Source of the DNA: Mytilus californianus
Lineage: Eukaryota; Mollusca; Bivalvia; Mytilida; Mytilidae
Direction of reading: 5' to 3'
NCBI RefSeq assembly: GCF_021869535.1
Contig: NW_026262659.1
Span: 12,764,321-12,828,320 of the forward strand
Length of the DNA: 64,000 bases
Both the position numbers and the translations under genes were made by a program. Under the pieces are notes generated by a model. The model saw nothing but the letters and a program-made list of their open reading frames with translations, did no database searches and was not told where the DNA came from. This document shows positions 33,176 to 43,901 of this stretch, piece after piece. Each line of letters opens with the position of its first letter. Position 1 is the stretch's first letter.

Positions 33176-33809
33176 TATTATAACAAAAATAAAAAGGAAG
33201 ACGTTGTTGGAATTCATGTGAATGGTATATATGGAATGTTGTTATGTTGTGAAGTTAGCTGTTGTGTTGATTCCCGGCAGACTCTCAACAGACGAACTAC
33301 ATCTGTGAGAGCTGGTTCTTGGTTGTTACATGCTTGGGGAAACTAGCTTTGAACAATGCCTTTGATGGTGCATGACATTGCTGTCGATGTGAAGGCAGGC
33401 CGGGCGTTGTTGCCAATGTAGAGGCAGGCCGGGATCGACTGACACCTATAAGTTTCAAATTCAAACTTTGACGTCTCAAAGCAGAATTTCTACTTATATA
33501 GCAATCATTTAATTGATGGTATTCCAACGTGACTTTCTTTGTCAGCATAAAATTAGAAATTACCAAATATAGTTATTGTCCGAAATAAGGTCAAAATGTT
33601 GTATAAGTAAATGTCCCATATATAATAGAGAGGTCACTTTGACATTGGTGATTATAAATAATCTTTAAATGACCAGAGAACAGTTTGCATTATCCCACGG
33701 TGTATAATAGTGATTAAAAAAATCATTACCTTTCTTATTTGAATAAAATTTAATTAATAATTGTAACGTCAGCTATGTCCAAAATTTATGTCAAATATCT
33801 GTCATAATA
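33176..33809. mobile_element. 634-bp insertion in a retrozyme unit, 10-bp TIRs
   Basis: The array unit is interrupted after GCAAT and resumes at CAATCATAGG, leaving a CAAT duplication on each side (33172-33175, 33810-33813). The insertion starts TATTATAACA and ends TGTCATAATA, an inverted pair with one mismatch. The interior has a GC-richer part with two AGGCAGGCCGGG copies near 33393-33433. No transposase is visible, so it is a MITE-like element of unknown superfamily. Confidence 0.7.
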
Positions 33810-33992
33810 CAATCATAGGTTTGAACGTTGTTTTCAATTTAGACTTGTCTATATTTTCTCGTTTGGGCTTGTATTATATTTGCCTTCGGGTTTATATGAT
33901 CCGTTCAACTTATTTTGACTCTTTCAAAATTCAAGAGTCTATCCTAAATTGAGGTAAATTATATGGCCTTCCAAATACCGTTTCGATTCCTA

Positions 33993-34036
33993 ACATCACT
34001 GAAGAGACATTAATTGTCGAAATCCGGATATGGTGT
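33993..34036 (+). ncRNA. type I hammerhead ribozyme motif, copy D3
   Basis: Complete core with loop II TTAAT and stem III ATCCGGAT. Outer strands GATT/AACC do not pair fully. Confidence 0.82.
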
Positions 34037-34508
34037 ACAAAAACCTTTGCACCTTTTGCATGCGGTATATCATCTTTTCCACAAGTTTATTGTTTTCTGT
34101 TTTGTATTAAATTTATAATTAAGATCCATTTATTTCATCGGTGATCCGTTTATTTGGCAATCGCCAATGGCAGTCAGCAGGGTTTAAGAACATTTGTTGT
34201 TCGATCTGTTAGTCAAATGCGTTTTGTTAAAATATACTATAGATATATATATATTTTGCGTCTGTTCAGTGACAACGGTAAAGAAGTATACCTTGTTCAT
34301 TTGATTAAATTTGCGAAAATGTTTTGATTTTAAAATTTACAAGTATACGAGCATAGTTCAGTTTTAAATTGTATTACTGTCAAGATTGCGTTGGGGAAAA
34401 CCAGCATTGAGTTTATAAGATTAATTGTACATCATACTGACGAAGCATATTTGTTATCCTAAATATTTATTGACCCTTGTATTTATCGTTTCCTTTTTGT
34501 TATTTTAG

Positions 34509-34591
34509 GGCATTTTGTATATGGACTAATGGATTCAGACATTTTAGAAAATGCCTGCAAAAATTTGAAAGGCTTTTTACCCAATGGCTGA
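34509..34591 (+). CDS. PH-like domain gene, last coding exon
   Basis: The acceptor TTTTTGTTATTTTAG is strong. Joined in phase 1 to the previous exon it reads GHFVYGLMDSDILENACKNL and then KGFLPNG, with TGA at 34589. This frame lacks the conserved Trp of the closing PH helix. The next frame of the same exon is open to TAA at 34603 and reads FRHFRKCLQKFERLFTQWLK then SLS, with Trp placed as in a PH C-terminal helix. Reaching it needs one more base than the splice sites give. Either the gene really ends with the divergent tail, or there is a one-base indel (allele, decay or assembly), or an alternative splice I cannot see. Confidence 0.5.
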
Positions 34592-35640
34592 AATCATTAT
34601 CATAATGAAATGTTCATAAATACTGAGGCATTGAAAGTATTGAACAACAAAGCAGTTTTATCTATAATGATAATTACTGAATTTAAGGCTTGCAGTTTTA
34701 ATTATTCATTATATTTTCTACTGAATTATTTAAACTTCCCACAAGCACTGAACTCGACAAATTATGATTATTTCATAAAATGTTTGGATGGCAGGTTCTG
34801 TTACACGTTTGTCCTGATTTGTTTGCCAAAAATAACAACGTTTGACATTAAATCAGGTCTTAGCAGTACCACCATATTTGATGAAAACCCGGACCATGAC
34901 CCATGAGGCTCTGTTATTATTTTTACTGATAAATCACTTAATGATGTACACTGTTCGTAAAACACGGGATTTCGCAAACAGCATACACATGAATATCTTC
35001 GTTTTTCATGTGTTACCAAAACATTCTAAGTAACATAAGTATGATTAGGTTGATTTACATGCACATCTTTTGGTTTATCGGTGCATTCAACAGGCTGAAC
35101 CAGATATTGGCATGGTGTGCGATGCATGCATAGCAGGAGACGTTTACCCTATCGTCGCATCCGGTCTCGCTACTTGTTGAGTTCATGCGATTCCCTCAGG
35201 TTTTGTTTCTACGTTAGCTTGATTTGTCTCTTCTTGATTGCTTTTCGAGATTTAAACATCGGTAAACTACTATCGCCTAATTCAGCAGATTGTAAAGACC
35301 CAAGAATTCCCTTCAGGCACTCTTGTATGGAAAAACCCATGCTATATGGGGAATCTGTTTGGGTGTGCAGGAATTATAGATTCACATTATTTCTGAATGG
35401 GGATATTAAAGCTGATGCATCGTGTAAGGAGAATGCCATGCTGTCTGTACTTTAAAAACTCTTCGACCGTTCCGCTATTGGCCTGTTAAAAGGCAACATT
35501 TCTGTCCTTATCCTACATACTTTCATTTCAGCAGCAGTCGAAATTCCTGTTCTTTTTCCGAGTCAATTCCATTCAGAACTTACCTATTTGATGTATTATC
35601 CATGTGTTCTCTTTCTAAATAAACATAAAATATTTGCAAC
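34592..35640 (+). other. probable 3' UTR of the PH-like gene
   Basis: Follows the stop codon and extends to an AATAAA signal. It contains a 112-codon open frame (35117-35455) with no recognisable domain, which I treat as incidental. Confidence 0.4.
35618..35623 (+). terminator. candidate poly(A) signal AATAAA
   Basis: AATAAA about 1.03 kb past the stop codon of the PH-like gene. A dispersed repeat begins ~25 bp later. Confidence 0.45.
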
Positions 35641-35644
35641 TGAA

Positions 35645-37728
35645 TGCAAACAATAACAAGAGGCTCATGAGAGCCTGATATCGCTCACCTGTAATTTCAG
35701 TTTCAAACATTTGACTTATTTGTAGATCTTACTTTGCTGAACAATTTTGTCGTTTACACTTTCTTTCTATAATAATATAAAAGATAATACATAACCCAAA
35801 ACTGTAAAATTTCCTAAAAATTAACTATTTCTGGACAGTAACCCAACAATAAGTTGTCCTATTGGTCTAACGATTACTTGACAGGTAGATCTAAACCTGT
35901 TTAACACTTTCACCTATGTCAGTTTTGCTCTAACTGCTTTAGTTTTTGAGATGAAAACCAAAAACTTCATTTGACTCCTATGTTCTATTTTTAGAAACTG
36001 CCTCCATTTTTTGAATGGATCAAATCCTCGAATACAATCTATAAACTAAATACCCTAAGGAATATTCAATTACAGTTTTTAAGTAGTATTTGGCAGTTTC
36101 AGAGAAGAAGACTTTTGAAAAAGTAATTAGACTTTCACAAAAAAAAATGTAAAAATAAAACGTTTTAAGGGCAATAACTCCTTTAGGGGTCAATTGACTA
36201 TTTTGATCATGTTGACTTATTTGTAGATCTTACTTAGCTGAACATTTATTGCCATTTATACTTTCTCTCTATCTACTATAATATTAAAGAAAATAACCTT
36301 AAACAGTAAAATTTAATAAAAATAAACTATTTCCAACAGTTACCCCACAATGGGTTGTCGAACTTGTCTGAAATTTCATAACAGATTGACCTATTTATCA
36401 CTTAAACTCCCTTTCACTTTTTTTCTAACTGCTATAAGCCAAAAACTGCTTTTGTCCCCTATGTTCTATTTTTAGCCATGGCAGCCATGTTTGTTTATGG
36501 ATCAAAACTTTGGATACAATTTATAAACTATATACTCTAAGGAATATGAGTTAAAGTTTGGAAGTATTTGGCCCAGTAGTTTCAGAGAAGAAGATTTTTG
36601 AAAAAGTAATAAACTTGCACCAAAAAATGTAAAAAAAATATACGTTTCAAGGGCAATTACTCCTTAAGGAGTCAATTGACTATTTTGATCTTTTGACTTA
36701 TTTGTAGATCCTACTTAGCAGAACATTTTTGCTATTTACACTTTCTCTCTATCTATTATAATATTAAAGATAATAACCAAAAACAGTAAAATTTCATGAA
36801 AATAAACTATTTCGGACAGTAAGACCACAATGGTTGGTTCAATTGGTCTAAAAAATTCATAGCAGATAGACCTTGACGTATTCATCACTTTAACTTCCTG
36901 TCACTATTGCTTTAACTGCTATAGGTTTTGAAATAAAAGCCAAAAACTGCATTTGACCCCTATGTTCTGTTTTGGCCATGGCGGCCATGTTTAATAATGG
37001 ATCAAAACTTTGGATACAATTTAAAAACCAGTTACCCTAAGGAACATTCAGTTAAAGTTTAAAAGTATTAGGCCCAGTAGTTTCAGAGGAGAAGATTTTT
37101 AAATGTTAGCAAACATGAATAAATTGTGTTAAATTGTCTTTAAAGTGCAATAACTCCTTAAGGGGTCAATTATTGACAATTTTGGTCATATTAACGTTTT
37201 TGTAGATCTTACTTTGCTGAACATTTTTGCTGTTAACAGTTTATCTTTATCTTCAATTAAATTCAAAATAATAACCAAAAACTGCAAAATTTCCTTAAAA
37301 TTACTAATTTAGTGGCAGCAACCCAACAATTGGTTGTTCGGTTCGTCTGAAAGTTTCAGGGCTGATAGATCTTGGCCTATTGAACATGTTTACCCCTGTC
37401 AGATTTGCTCTAAATGCTTTAGTTTTTGAGATATAAGCCAAAAACTGCATTTGACCCCTATGTTCTATTTTTAGCCATGGCGGCCATGTTTGTTGGTGTA
37501 TCAAAACTTCGGATACAGTTTATAAACTAGATACCCTAAGGAACATTCAGTTAAAGTTTGAAGGTAATTAGTCTAGTAGTTTCAGAGGAGAAGATTCTTG
37601 AAATAGTTTATGACGACGACGGCAACAGACGACGACGACTACGACGAAAGACGACGGACGACGACGGACGCCAAGTGATGGCATAAGCTCACATTGGGCC
37701 CTCGGGCCCGGTGAGCTAAAAATCAGTC
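35645..37728 (+). mobile_element. modular (GACGAC)n-tailed repeat, family B, copy 1
   Basis: Starts with AGAGGCTCATGAGAGCCTGA and CGCTCACCTG. It holds about four diverged ~450-500-bp modules, each with a GTAGATCTTACTT...GCTGAACA segment, a GACCCCTATGTTCTATTTTT segment, GGCGGCCATGTT and a CAGTAGTTTCAGAGGAGAAG segment. It ends with a (GACGAC)-rich tract (37612-37675) and a terminal hairpin CTCAC...GGGCCCTCGGGCCC..GTGAG followed by CTAAAA. I know this family from mussel sequences. The 3' hairpin plus CTAA end is Helitron-like, but no TC 5' end or AT target is demonstrated, so the class is open. Confidence 0.8.
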
Positions 37729-38591
37729 AATCAAAAGCACCCTTCCTTTTCTCTCCTTCATATTTAACACTTCTGTTTTGAATCTAGATTTTCCAAAAAT
37801 TCTTTGGTAAATTTTTTTCTCAAGTAACCAATTTTCGTTCTGTCATCATGATGAGAAGATCATTAAATTACTTTCTAAAATACCGGGTGAAAAAAATACT
37901 TAACGTAGTCTAAAAAAAAAAGAGCTTATTGGTTTTTGGCCGTAATGATGTTTTGGTCTCTAAATGATATCCTTTTTCTACAACTAACATGCAATTTGTT
38001 GAATTTTGTTTACAAAATGACTAGGTATTTTTAGACATTTAATTTAATGCCTGTCAAGATTGGGCATTTTATAAATTGCCTTAAAATTCAGTTATTTTAC
38101 AAAATACCTAAATTTTGAAAATTCTTGTAACATATACATATATAACATAAACATGCTTATTTTCATTCTCAATTTTATGCTAAGTTTCCTTTTCGGCATA
38201 TACTATAAATGTAATTTAGTAGCTGCATCAGTTTCTTTTCAACTTAATCAACGCCAAGATAGACTGAATGTTGATTGTGCTATATCTATTCCTAATAAAG
38301 ATTTACAATAAGTGTATGACTCCGACCCGCGTCCGAATACGAGTCAGAGTAAGACAGTTTAAATGACGTGGGCGATCTCAAAATAATAAAATTATCGGAA
38401 ACATCGTAGTGTAATCATTATAGTATTAATTGAAAAGTTGTTTTCGGCGATTGCCAAAACGATGACTACCACAAACTTGGCTTAAGATGAAGTGTGGCAA
38501 GGAAGCCTCCAACGAGTTCCAATGACTTTATAGTATTTCAATTCGCTTATAACATGTTCAGCGGAGATAATTTTGAGCCTGTTTATCCTCC
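37729..38591. other. no recognisable feature
   Basis: AT-rich DNA. Nothing recognised. Confidence 0.45.
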
Positions 38592-38931
38592 TTAACATTC
38601 TCTTTTTGTGTTCCGGCTTTCTGGTTGACTGCTGTCTGGTGTATATCGTGAATAGCTGATAAAACACTCCAACCTATTTTTCTTGACGAGGATCAGGAAC
38701 AACCCACTCCTGTATGAGCGGTAGATGAACCTGAACCTAAAACAATGGAGATAAAATGCAGGTGATGCTACAGCGAAAGCTATTGAAATTGCCAGAGATA
38801 ATGCTACAGCCAGAATTGTAAATAATATTTCTGATGCTCTTGTAATTCTTGCAACTACAAGAAAAGAGCATCCCCGGAATAAAACCCCAAAGAATCTTAA
38901 ACGCAATTGTTTCGCAGTAACCATGAAAGGT
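38592..38931. other. possible coding exon, strand unresolved
   Basis: The minus strand has a 110-codon open frame from ATG at 38924 with a hydrophobic Ala/Ile/Leu-rich segment (about residues 30-60) that could be a membrane helix. The complementary plus strand is also open for about 58 codons (GDATAKAIEIARDNATARIV ... NCFAVTMK) and ends at a donor-like AAAG|GTATGAG at 38931. The two readings are complements of each other, so at most one is real. Neither matches a family I know. Confidence 0.25.
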
Positions 38932-39431
38932 ATGAGTCATTTATTACAAAACAGGTTTCAAAATTGTTTTAAAAGTCTCAGGGTTGATATAGATTAATCT
39001 GAAAGTTGTTGGTTCGATAATGTGAAAATTATGAAAACAACAATATATATTTGTATATTCATCAAAAAGGAAAAACAAAGAAATGTCTTAACATATAAAG
39101 CATATGCATTTAACCTATAGTGCATAACAAGATTTTGTGAGGTAGACGAAATTGACCCTAAAACGATCGTATTGAATTTTGGTGTCCAAAAAATAGACAG
39201 ATCGGACATAGTTTTGACTTTATCTACTGACTTGTTTTGTTTGGAATCAATCGTTATTAAAGATTTATAATTAGACTGAAAAATGTTTTTTTTTTATAAG
39301 ATAAACAATAATTTTACCTGGCGTAGCCGTGCGTAAAATGTATTTCGGTATTTCTCTTCGAAAAATGACTTGTTTGATGGAATAAAACGTCTGATTTGAA
39401 AACCTTCACTTTTATCTCCGGAATAGGCTAT
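38932..39431. other. no recognisable feature
   Basis: AT-rich DNA. Nothing recognised. Confidence 0.45.
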
Positions 39432-39678
39432 TGTAACGTGTAACCGGGCGGGGACGTTTAAATATGTTTATCCTCGGGTTCGTACCAGTTTCCTGGGATT
39501 TTGAGAGCAATTCGAAAATTCTTAAGTCAATAAAAAGTTTATGCTATCACTACCAAATAATAAAACAAATACTACATAAAACGAAGTTCAACACCTATTA
39601 ACTTAACCCGAACCTGGCAAATTGAAACAGTTTAACAAAACCCTTTCAGTCTGATATTAGTTTTAAACCAAATGTTCG

Positions 39679-39775
39679 AAACTAGGCTGAAACCTAAATG
39701 TATGAAACTGGCTGAAACCTAAATGTATGAAACTGGGCTGAAACCTAAATGTATGGAACCGGGCTGAAACCTATT
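39679..39775. repeat. 26-27-bp minisatellite, ~4 copies
   Basis: Copies of GGCTGAAACCTAAATGTATG spaced by AAACT/AACCG. The last copy is diverged. Confidence 0.85.
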
Positions 39776-40131
39776 AAAACGAATGTATGATAACTATTTC
39801 AACTGGTGTAAACTTTCGGCGTATGAAACTTTATTCAAATATATGTATAAAACTGTTGGAATAACAGGGTAGCACTAAGGTATGGTTTAACAGCAAACAC
39901 TCACTGCAATAGTGAGAGATGTGGAACGCAAAACCTTAGCACTAGCCCTGTTTAGACAACTTGTACTGAACCAAAACTTTCCTATCTTTATCCTCTCAGC
40001 AGGTTTCAAACACTCCACTTTGTTTGATTTATCCTGCTACTCGTCTTAAACAATTAACTGTCCTACCTTTCTGCTCTACTTCTTACTATCTCTACGGCAC
40101 AAATGACAACTTGAACTGAATAGCTGCCCAC

Positions 40132-40139
40132 TATTTATA
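40132..40139 (-). promoter_or_regulatory. TATAAATA box in the putative LTR
   Basis: TATAAATA on the minus strand, followed ~30 bases later by an initiator-like TCAGTTCAAG. Its role is inferred from position only. Confidence 0.4.
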
Positions 40140-40599
40140 CTTTGGACGCGGACCTCGAAGAGAGCACCATAGCAACAACTGTACAGGTAAAGCGTCTTAT
40201 AGCAACCAAGGATAAAGGGATGATTTCGATGCTGTTTTCAATGATAAAAAGATCAAATGGGAAATTCATAGAGGTATCGGAAAATATATAACTGTAGATA
40301 TATTATAACATTCTTAAACTGTAAATTCGTAACACTTAAAAATAATTGATTTACGCTATATTTCAAAAATTTTGTGACAATATAAGAAGTGGCAATTCTT
40401 ACCTTTCATACCTTTAGTTTCATTGATAAAAAATAATATGGATTCGTCCAGTGTCCAGTTTGAGGTCATTTAAGTTACTGCACATTCATGCACGTTCTGG
40501 TTTAATCAAAAAACGTGTATAAAAAATAAAAAGTTTGAAGGTAAACTAAAAATAAAATAATCAAATCAAATTGCGTAAGATTCATTCTCTTATGGTTGT

Positions 40600-40915
40600 G
40601 GCCTACTATCTATCTCTTGCATGAAGAGATATTTCTCGTACCACACTGCACGGAGTGTGATACGAAAAAGTGATACGAAAATCTGCATTAATTTGATTGG
40701 CTTATCCAGTTTCATGAGACGATGTTACGAAATTTCCATTGGCTAATTGGTTAGGTCATTGATGACTTTCAAAGGTTAAGGCGATGTCTATTTCGTCCAT
40801 GGCAACAGACATATGTGGTTTCTTCAATAATATACAAAACACTCACATTTTTTCAACTAAAAATCTTCTTTTTGTCAAATTTTATTACATTCTGGAGCGT
40901 ACAATTTTCCTTTTA
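40600..40915 (-). repeat. dispersed repeat R4, copy 2 (inverted)
   Basis: Reverse complement of 28040-28270 with extension (GGTTAGGTCATTGATGACTT, CCATGGCAACAGACATATG). It includes a small hairpin CACACT-GCACGG-AGTGTG near 40650. Confidence 0.75.
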
Positions 40916-42460
40916 CTGCCAAGCTTGTTTTTTTTTCTAAAGTACACAAGAATATTTGCCGTCAGTGACGATAACAATAACGTCGCGTCATAAGATTTTG
41001 CGTAAAAGGGTACGACGTCTTTCAGTGATTGCATTTGAACGGCAATTTGGAGAAGTTTTGCTTCCGTATACGTAGAAGTAAATTGTACTTTTTCGGTAAT
41101 AATTTTATTAAAAATCTCAGGGGCATAGGTAGGTTTTAACTTTTTTATTTCTTTTTAAATTCGAAGAGATGGTTCCACAGCGCTCAAACAAACAGTTGAT
41201 AGTTGAGCTTCCTCACGGGGCTTTTGATTATGTCATTACGTGGACGTTTTTTAGTGATTATTTGATTACCAGACCAAATATTTCATGGTTATTTGATTAT
41301 TTGATAATCTAGGAGTGTATTTTTCTACGCCCGTTTAAGGGACGTATTATGGTATACCGTTGTCCGTCCGTCCGTCCGTCGTCAACATATCGGATATTAC
41401 CTCAAAAAAACTTCAACCAATTTGCATAAAACTTTGGTGAATTGTTAATATCTATTGACGTGAGCTCCCTTTCCTTTTTTTTTTAATTTTAGATTTTACG
41501 TTTCCGAGTTATGGGGTTGTATTATAATATATATTTTTTTTTTACAGCAGATATATTTTTTTTATTTTTTAAAAGAGAGAATGTAAAGTTGGATGCAATT
41601 TAGAAATTCGATTTAAAATGCACATGTATCCTTTCGTTCGTATGTTATATATAATTGGCAGTGATTGGGGTTAAATTCTGGTAAACTTTACATTAATTAA
41701 AACAGAGAAAATTCGACATTTTCCTGCGATTAAAAAACCAATTAATATAGTTTTCTTTTATGACTGCATAAATACGACACTTTATATCATATTTACTTTG
41801 ATATCTAAAAAAAAACTTGCATTCACTGTCCTTCTATTCTCGCTATTGGAGAAAAACAGATTTTTCCTATATACACTGAACAACACAAATGAAGCACCAC
41901 TTCTTTCCATACATAGCAATTTTTTATAAAATATAATCTTAAAATGAATCCCCGTGTTTAAGAGAAATTTTCGTTTTTGTGGCGACAATGTGGATTTCAA
42001 CCAAACAATAGTCAACAATCAAAAGTAAGTTATTTTCAAATTGGTCATTAAAGAAAAATAAGATCAAAATTTTAACATCGTACTAATTTTTCATTGTTTT
42101 AGGTGAAAAGATTCACGCGACTTTCGTTCTTGCAATATTCAGGTTAATGTAGTTTTTGATGAAGTTGAATTGCAACTTGGAACTTAGTACACATGTTCCC
42201 AATGATATGATCTTTTTAATTCTAATGTCAAATTAGAGTTTTGACCCCAATTTCACGGTCCACTGAACATAGAAAATGATAGTGCGAGTGGGGCATCCGT
42301 GTAGTGTGGACACATTCTTTTTATTTTGTGTTGACAAATTGATTTTTTTTAGAAGATTTTGTTGATGTTGATGACCCCAGTAACATTGTGTAAATTTTTG
42401 GACTCATTTCAAGCACTTATAAAGCAGTCATAGATTTGGCTGATATGATCAGAGGTACAT
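40916..42460. other. mostly featureless; (CCGT)n tract
   Basis: Apart from GTCCGTCCGTCCGTCCGTCG at 41362-41383, which follows GGTATACCGTT as in a common bivalve repeat, nothing is recognised. Confidence 0.45.
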
Positions 42461-42714
42461 GTACTTGGGGACAGGACGATTTTTTTTACCTTCCCCTATT
42501 TTCCAAAACATATATACATCAGTAACAGCTGTGTATAGTAAACATGGAATTGATAGTAAATAGCAAATACAAGTTATTTATAGTATATTAATCATTTTAT
42601 GTTCTTATAATACAGAAAAAACGCAAAAATAATTGGTATTAACAGAAAACGATGAAATAATGGATTTTGGAAAAAAGGGAAAGGGCCAAAAAAAATTGTC
42701 CTGTCCCCAAGTAC
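42461..42714. mobile_element. 254-bp MITE-like element with ~45-bp TIRs
   Basis: GTACTTGGGGACAGGAC at the left end and GTCCTGTCCCCAAGTAC at the right, extending inward through T/A-rich sequence to CCTATTTTCCAAAA / TTTTGGAAAAAAGGG. The interior is AT-rich and non-coding. The target-site duplication is unclear. Confidence 0.8.
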
Positions 42715-43794
42715 CTATGGATATGATGAAAGAGAGTTATAATGATGGACGAAAAAATTTAAAAGTATGGAAAAAGGTAGTTTTTTAATCTTGTGCTACG
42801 TATCGTTATCAATGCATACACATTATACCAATAAAATACATCGGATAACCTTAAACTGTCAAGATTAGCTTTCACGCAACAGCTTATTGAGGATCTCGCC
42901 AAAGACCACATGATGCAAAGAAACGAAAATCAAGACAATTTAGACAAAATAAGAATACAAATGGAATAAGGAAGTTGCCCGGTCATCGAGAGAAAGACTG
43001 TGATGTATTTTCAGACAGGAATGGTTACGGCGGTCGAAGGAGGAGTAGGACAGTGTGTCGAGTATGCAGTAAGGGGGTGCGCCGGGATTGTAAAGATAAT
43101 CATTAGTGTGTTGAATCTTGATTAAAAATATATTATTTTTATCTGATAAAAAACCGTTTTCATTGTAATACCAGGTATCGTTTTAAAATGGAGAAGTGAG
43201 AACATAAGACAACCCACCACACCTACATGAATAAATGATTGATAATGCATCAAATCCCCATCCCCTCCCATAAAGATGGCTCTGTAGGATCACGACAAGC
43301 ACTTTAATTACTCAACTTTACTTTTCCCTACATGGTATTTTTAATTGATATTTCGGTCATTCTAGTATTTGAAATCGCTCTTCGATCGTTTTTAGGCTTC
43401 TTGTTTGTTTGATAATTCCATAATTCGGATCTGGACCACTACTGAAGATTCATTATTTGATGAAACATGCACATACAGTGCAACAAAATTGGTTTCAGTA
43501 ATTAAACATCTCGACTGCTGTCACTAATGAGTGAAACTTCTCCATTTCTTTAATATGATTTTTTTTTTATATAAAACAAAACAGAAAAATCAGCAGGAAG
43601 TCCACAAAATGAAAACAAATTGAAATAATTTATATATATACTCTATAAAAGTATGGCCGACGCAACTAAAATGAAAATTTGAAAGCACTTTGCATGCATA
43701 ACGTTACGTTTTGTTACAGCACAGTTCTTCGTCTGTGTAGCCACTCTCATAGTACACAAAAGAGGCAACGTCACTGAAGCCTATTGTTCTACGT
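42715..43794. other. no recognisable feature
   Basis: AT-rich DNA. Nothing recognised. Confidence 0.45.
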
Positions 43795-43799
43795 AAGGA

Positions 43800-43880
43800 A
43801 AAAAACATCGGCCGAAAATCGGCCCGTGGCAGTCAACGTAGTATTTACAAATCGGCCTAAAATCGGCCCGTGGCACAGAA
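43800..43880. repeat. short tandem duplication of AATCGGCC..CCCGTGGCA
   Basis: ATCGGCC-x-AAAATCGGCCCGTGGCA occurs twice, ~50 bp apart. It lies just outside the left end of the TIR element at 43902. Confidence 0.75.
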
Positions 43881-43901
43881 AACGTTAAAATGTCTGGTGT
43901 T

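Larger units (their letters stand above)
32214..34241 (+). repeat. hammerhead retrozyme-like array, block D (plus strand)
   Basis: Three ribozyme motifs (CTGAAGA at 32283, 32822 and 33999). The second interval is 1177 bp, which becomes 539 after removing the 634-bp insertion 33176-33809 and its 4-bp duplication. Units 1 and 2 belong to the block-A subfamily (GATT upstream, AAATTTTTGC downstream, loop II TGAAT). The array ends in a TA tract at 34241. Confidence 0.9.
29609..34508 (+). other. intron 3 of the PH-like gene (contains ribozyme blocks C and D)
   Basis: Bounded by GTAAGT and TTTTTGTTATTTTAG. It contains a T/G-rich low-complexity tract at 29700-29745, TA tracts, SINE fragments, the minus-strand ribozyme block 30893-31590 and the plus-strand block 32214-34241. 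Block D ribozymes are in the sense orientation of this transcript. Confidence 0.55.
39432..40334 (-). mobile_element. possible solo LTR, ~903 bp
   Basis: Read on the minus strand it starts TGTTACGAATTTACAG and ends GGTTACACGTTACA. TG...CA ends and a short imperfect terminal inversion (TGTTACG/CGTTACA) are typical of LTRs. A TATAAATA box (40132-40139) lies ~200 bases in, followed by GC-richer transcribed-looking sequence. A minisatellite at 39679-39775 lies in the distal half. No target-site duplication, primer-binding site, coding region or second LTR is seen, so a different kind of promoter-bearing element is possible. Confidence 0.4.

Noticed and set aside
35117..35455. 112-codon plus-strand ORF as a gene
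   Set aside because: No recognisable domain or splice context, and it lies in the probable 3' UTR of the PH-like gene.
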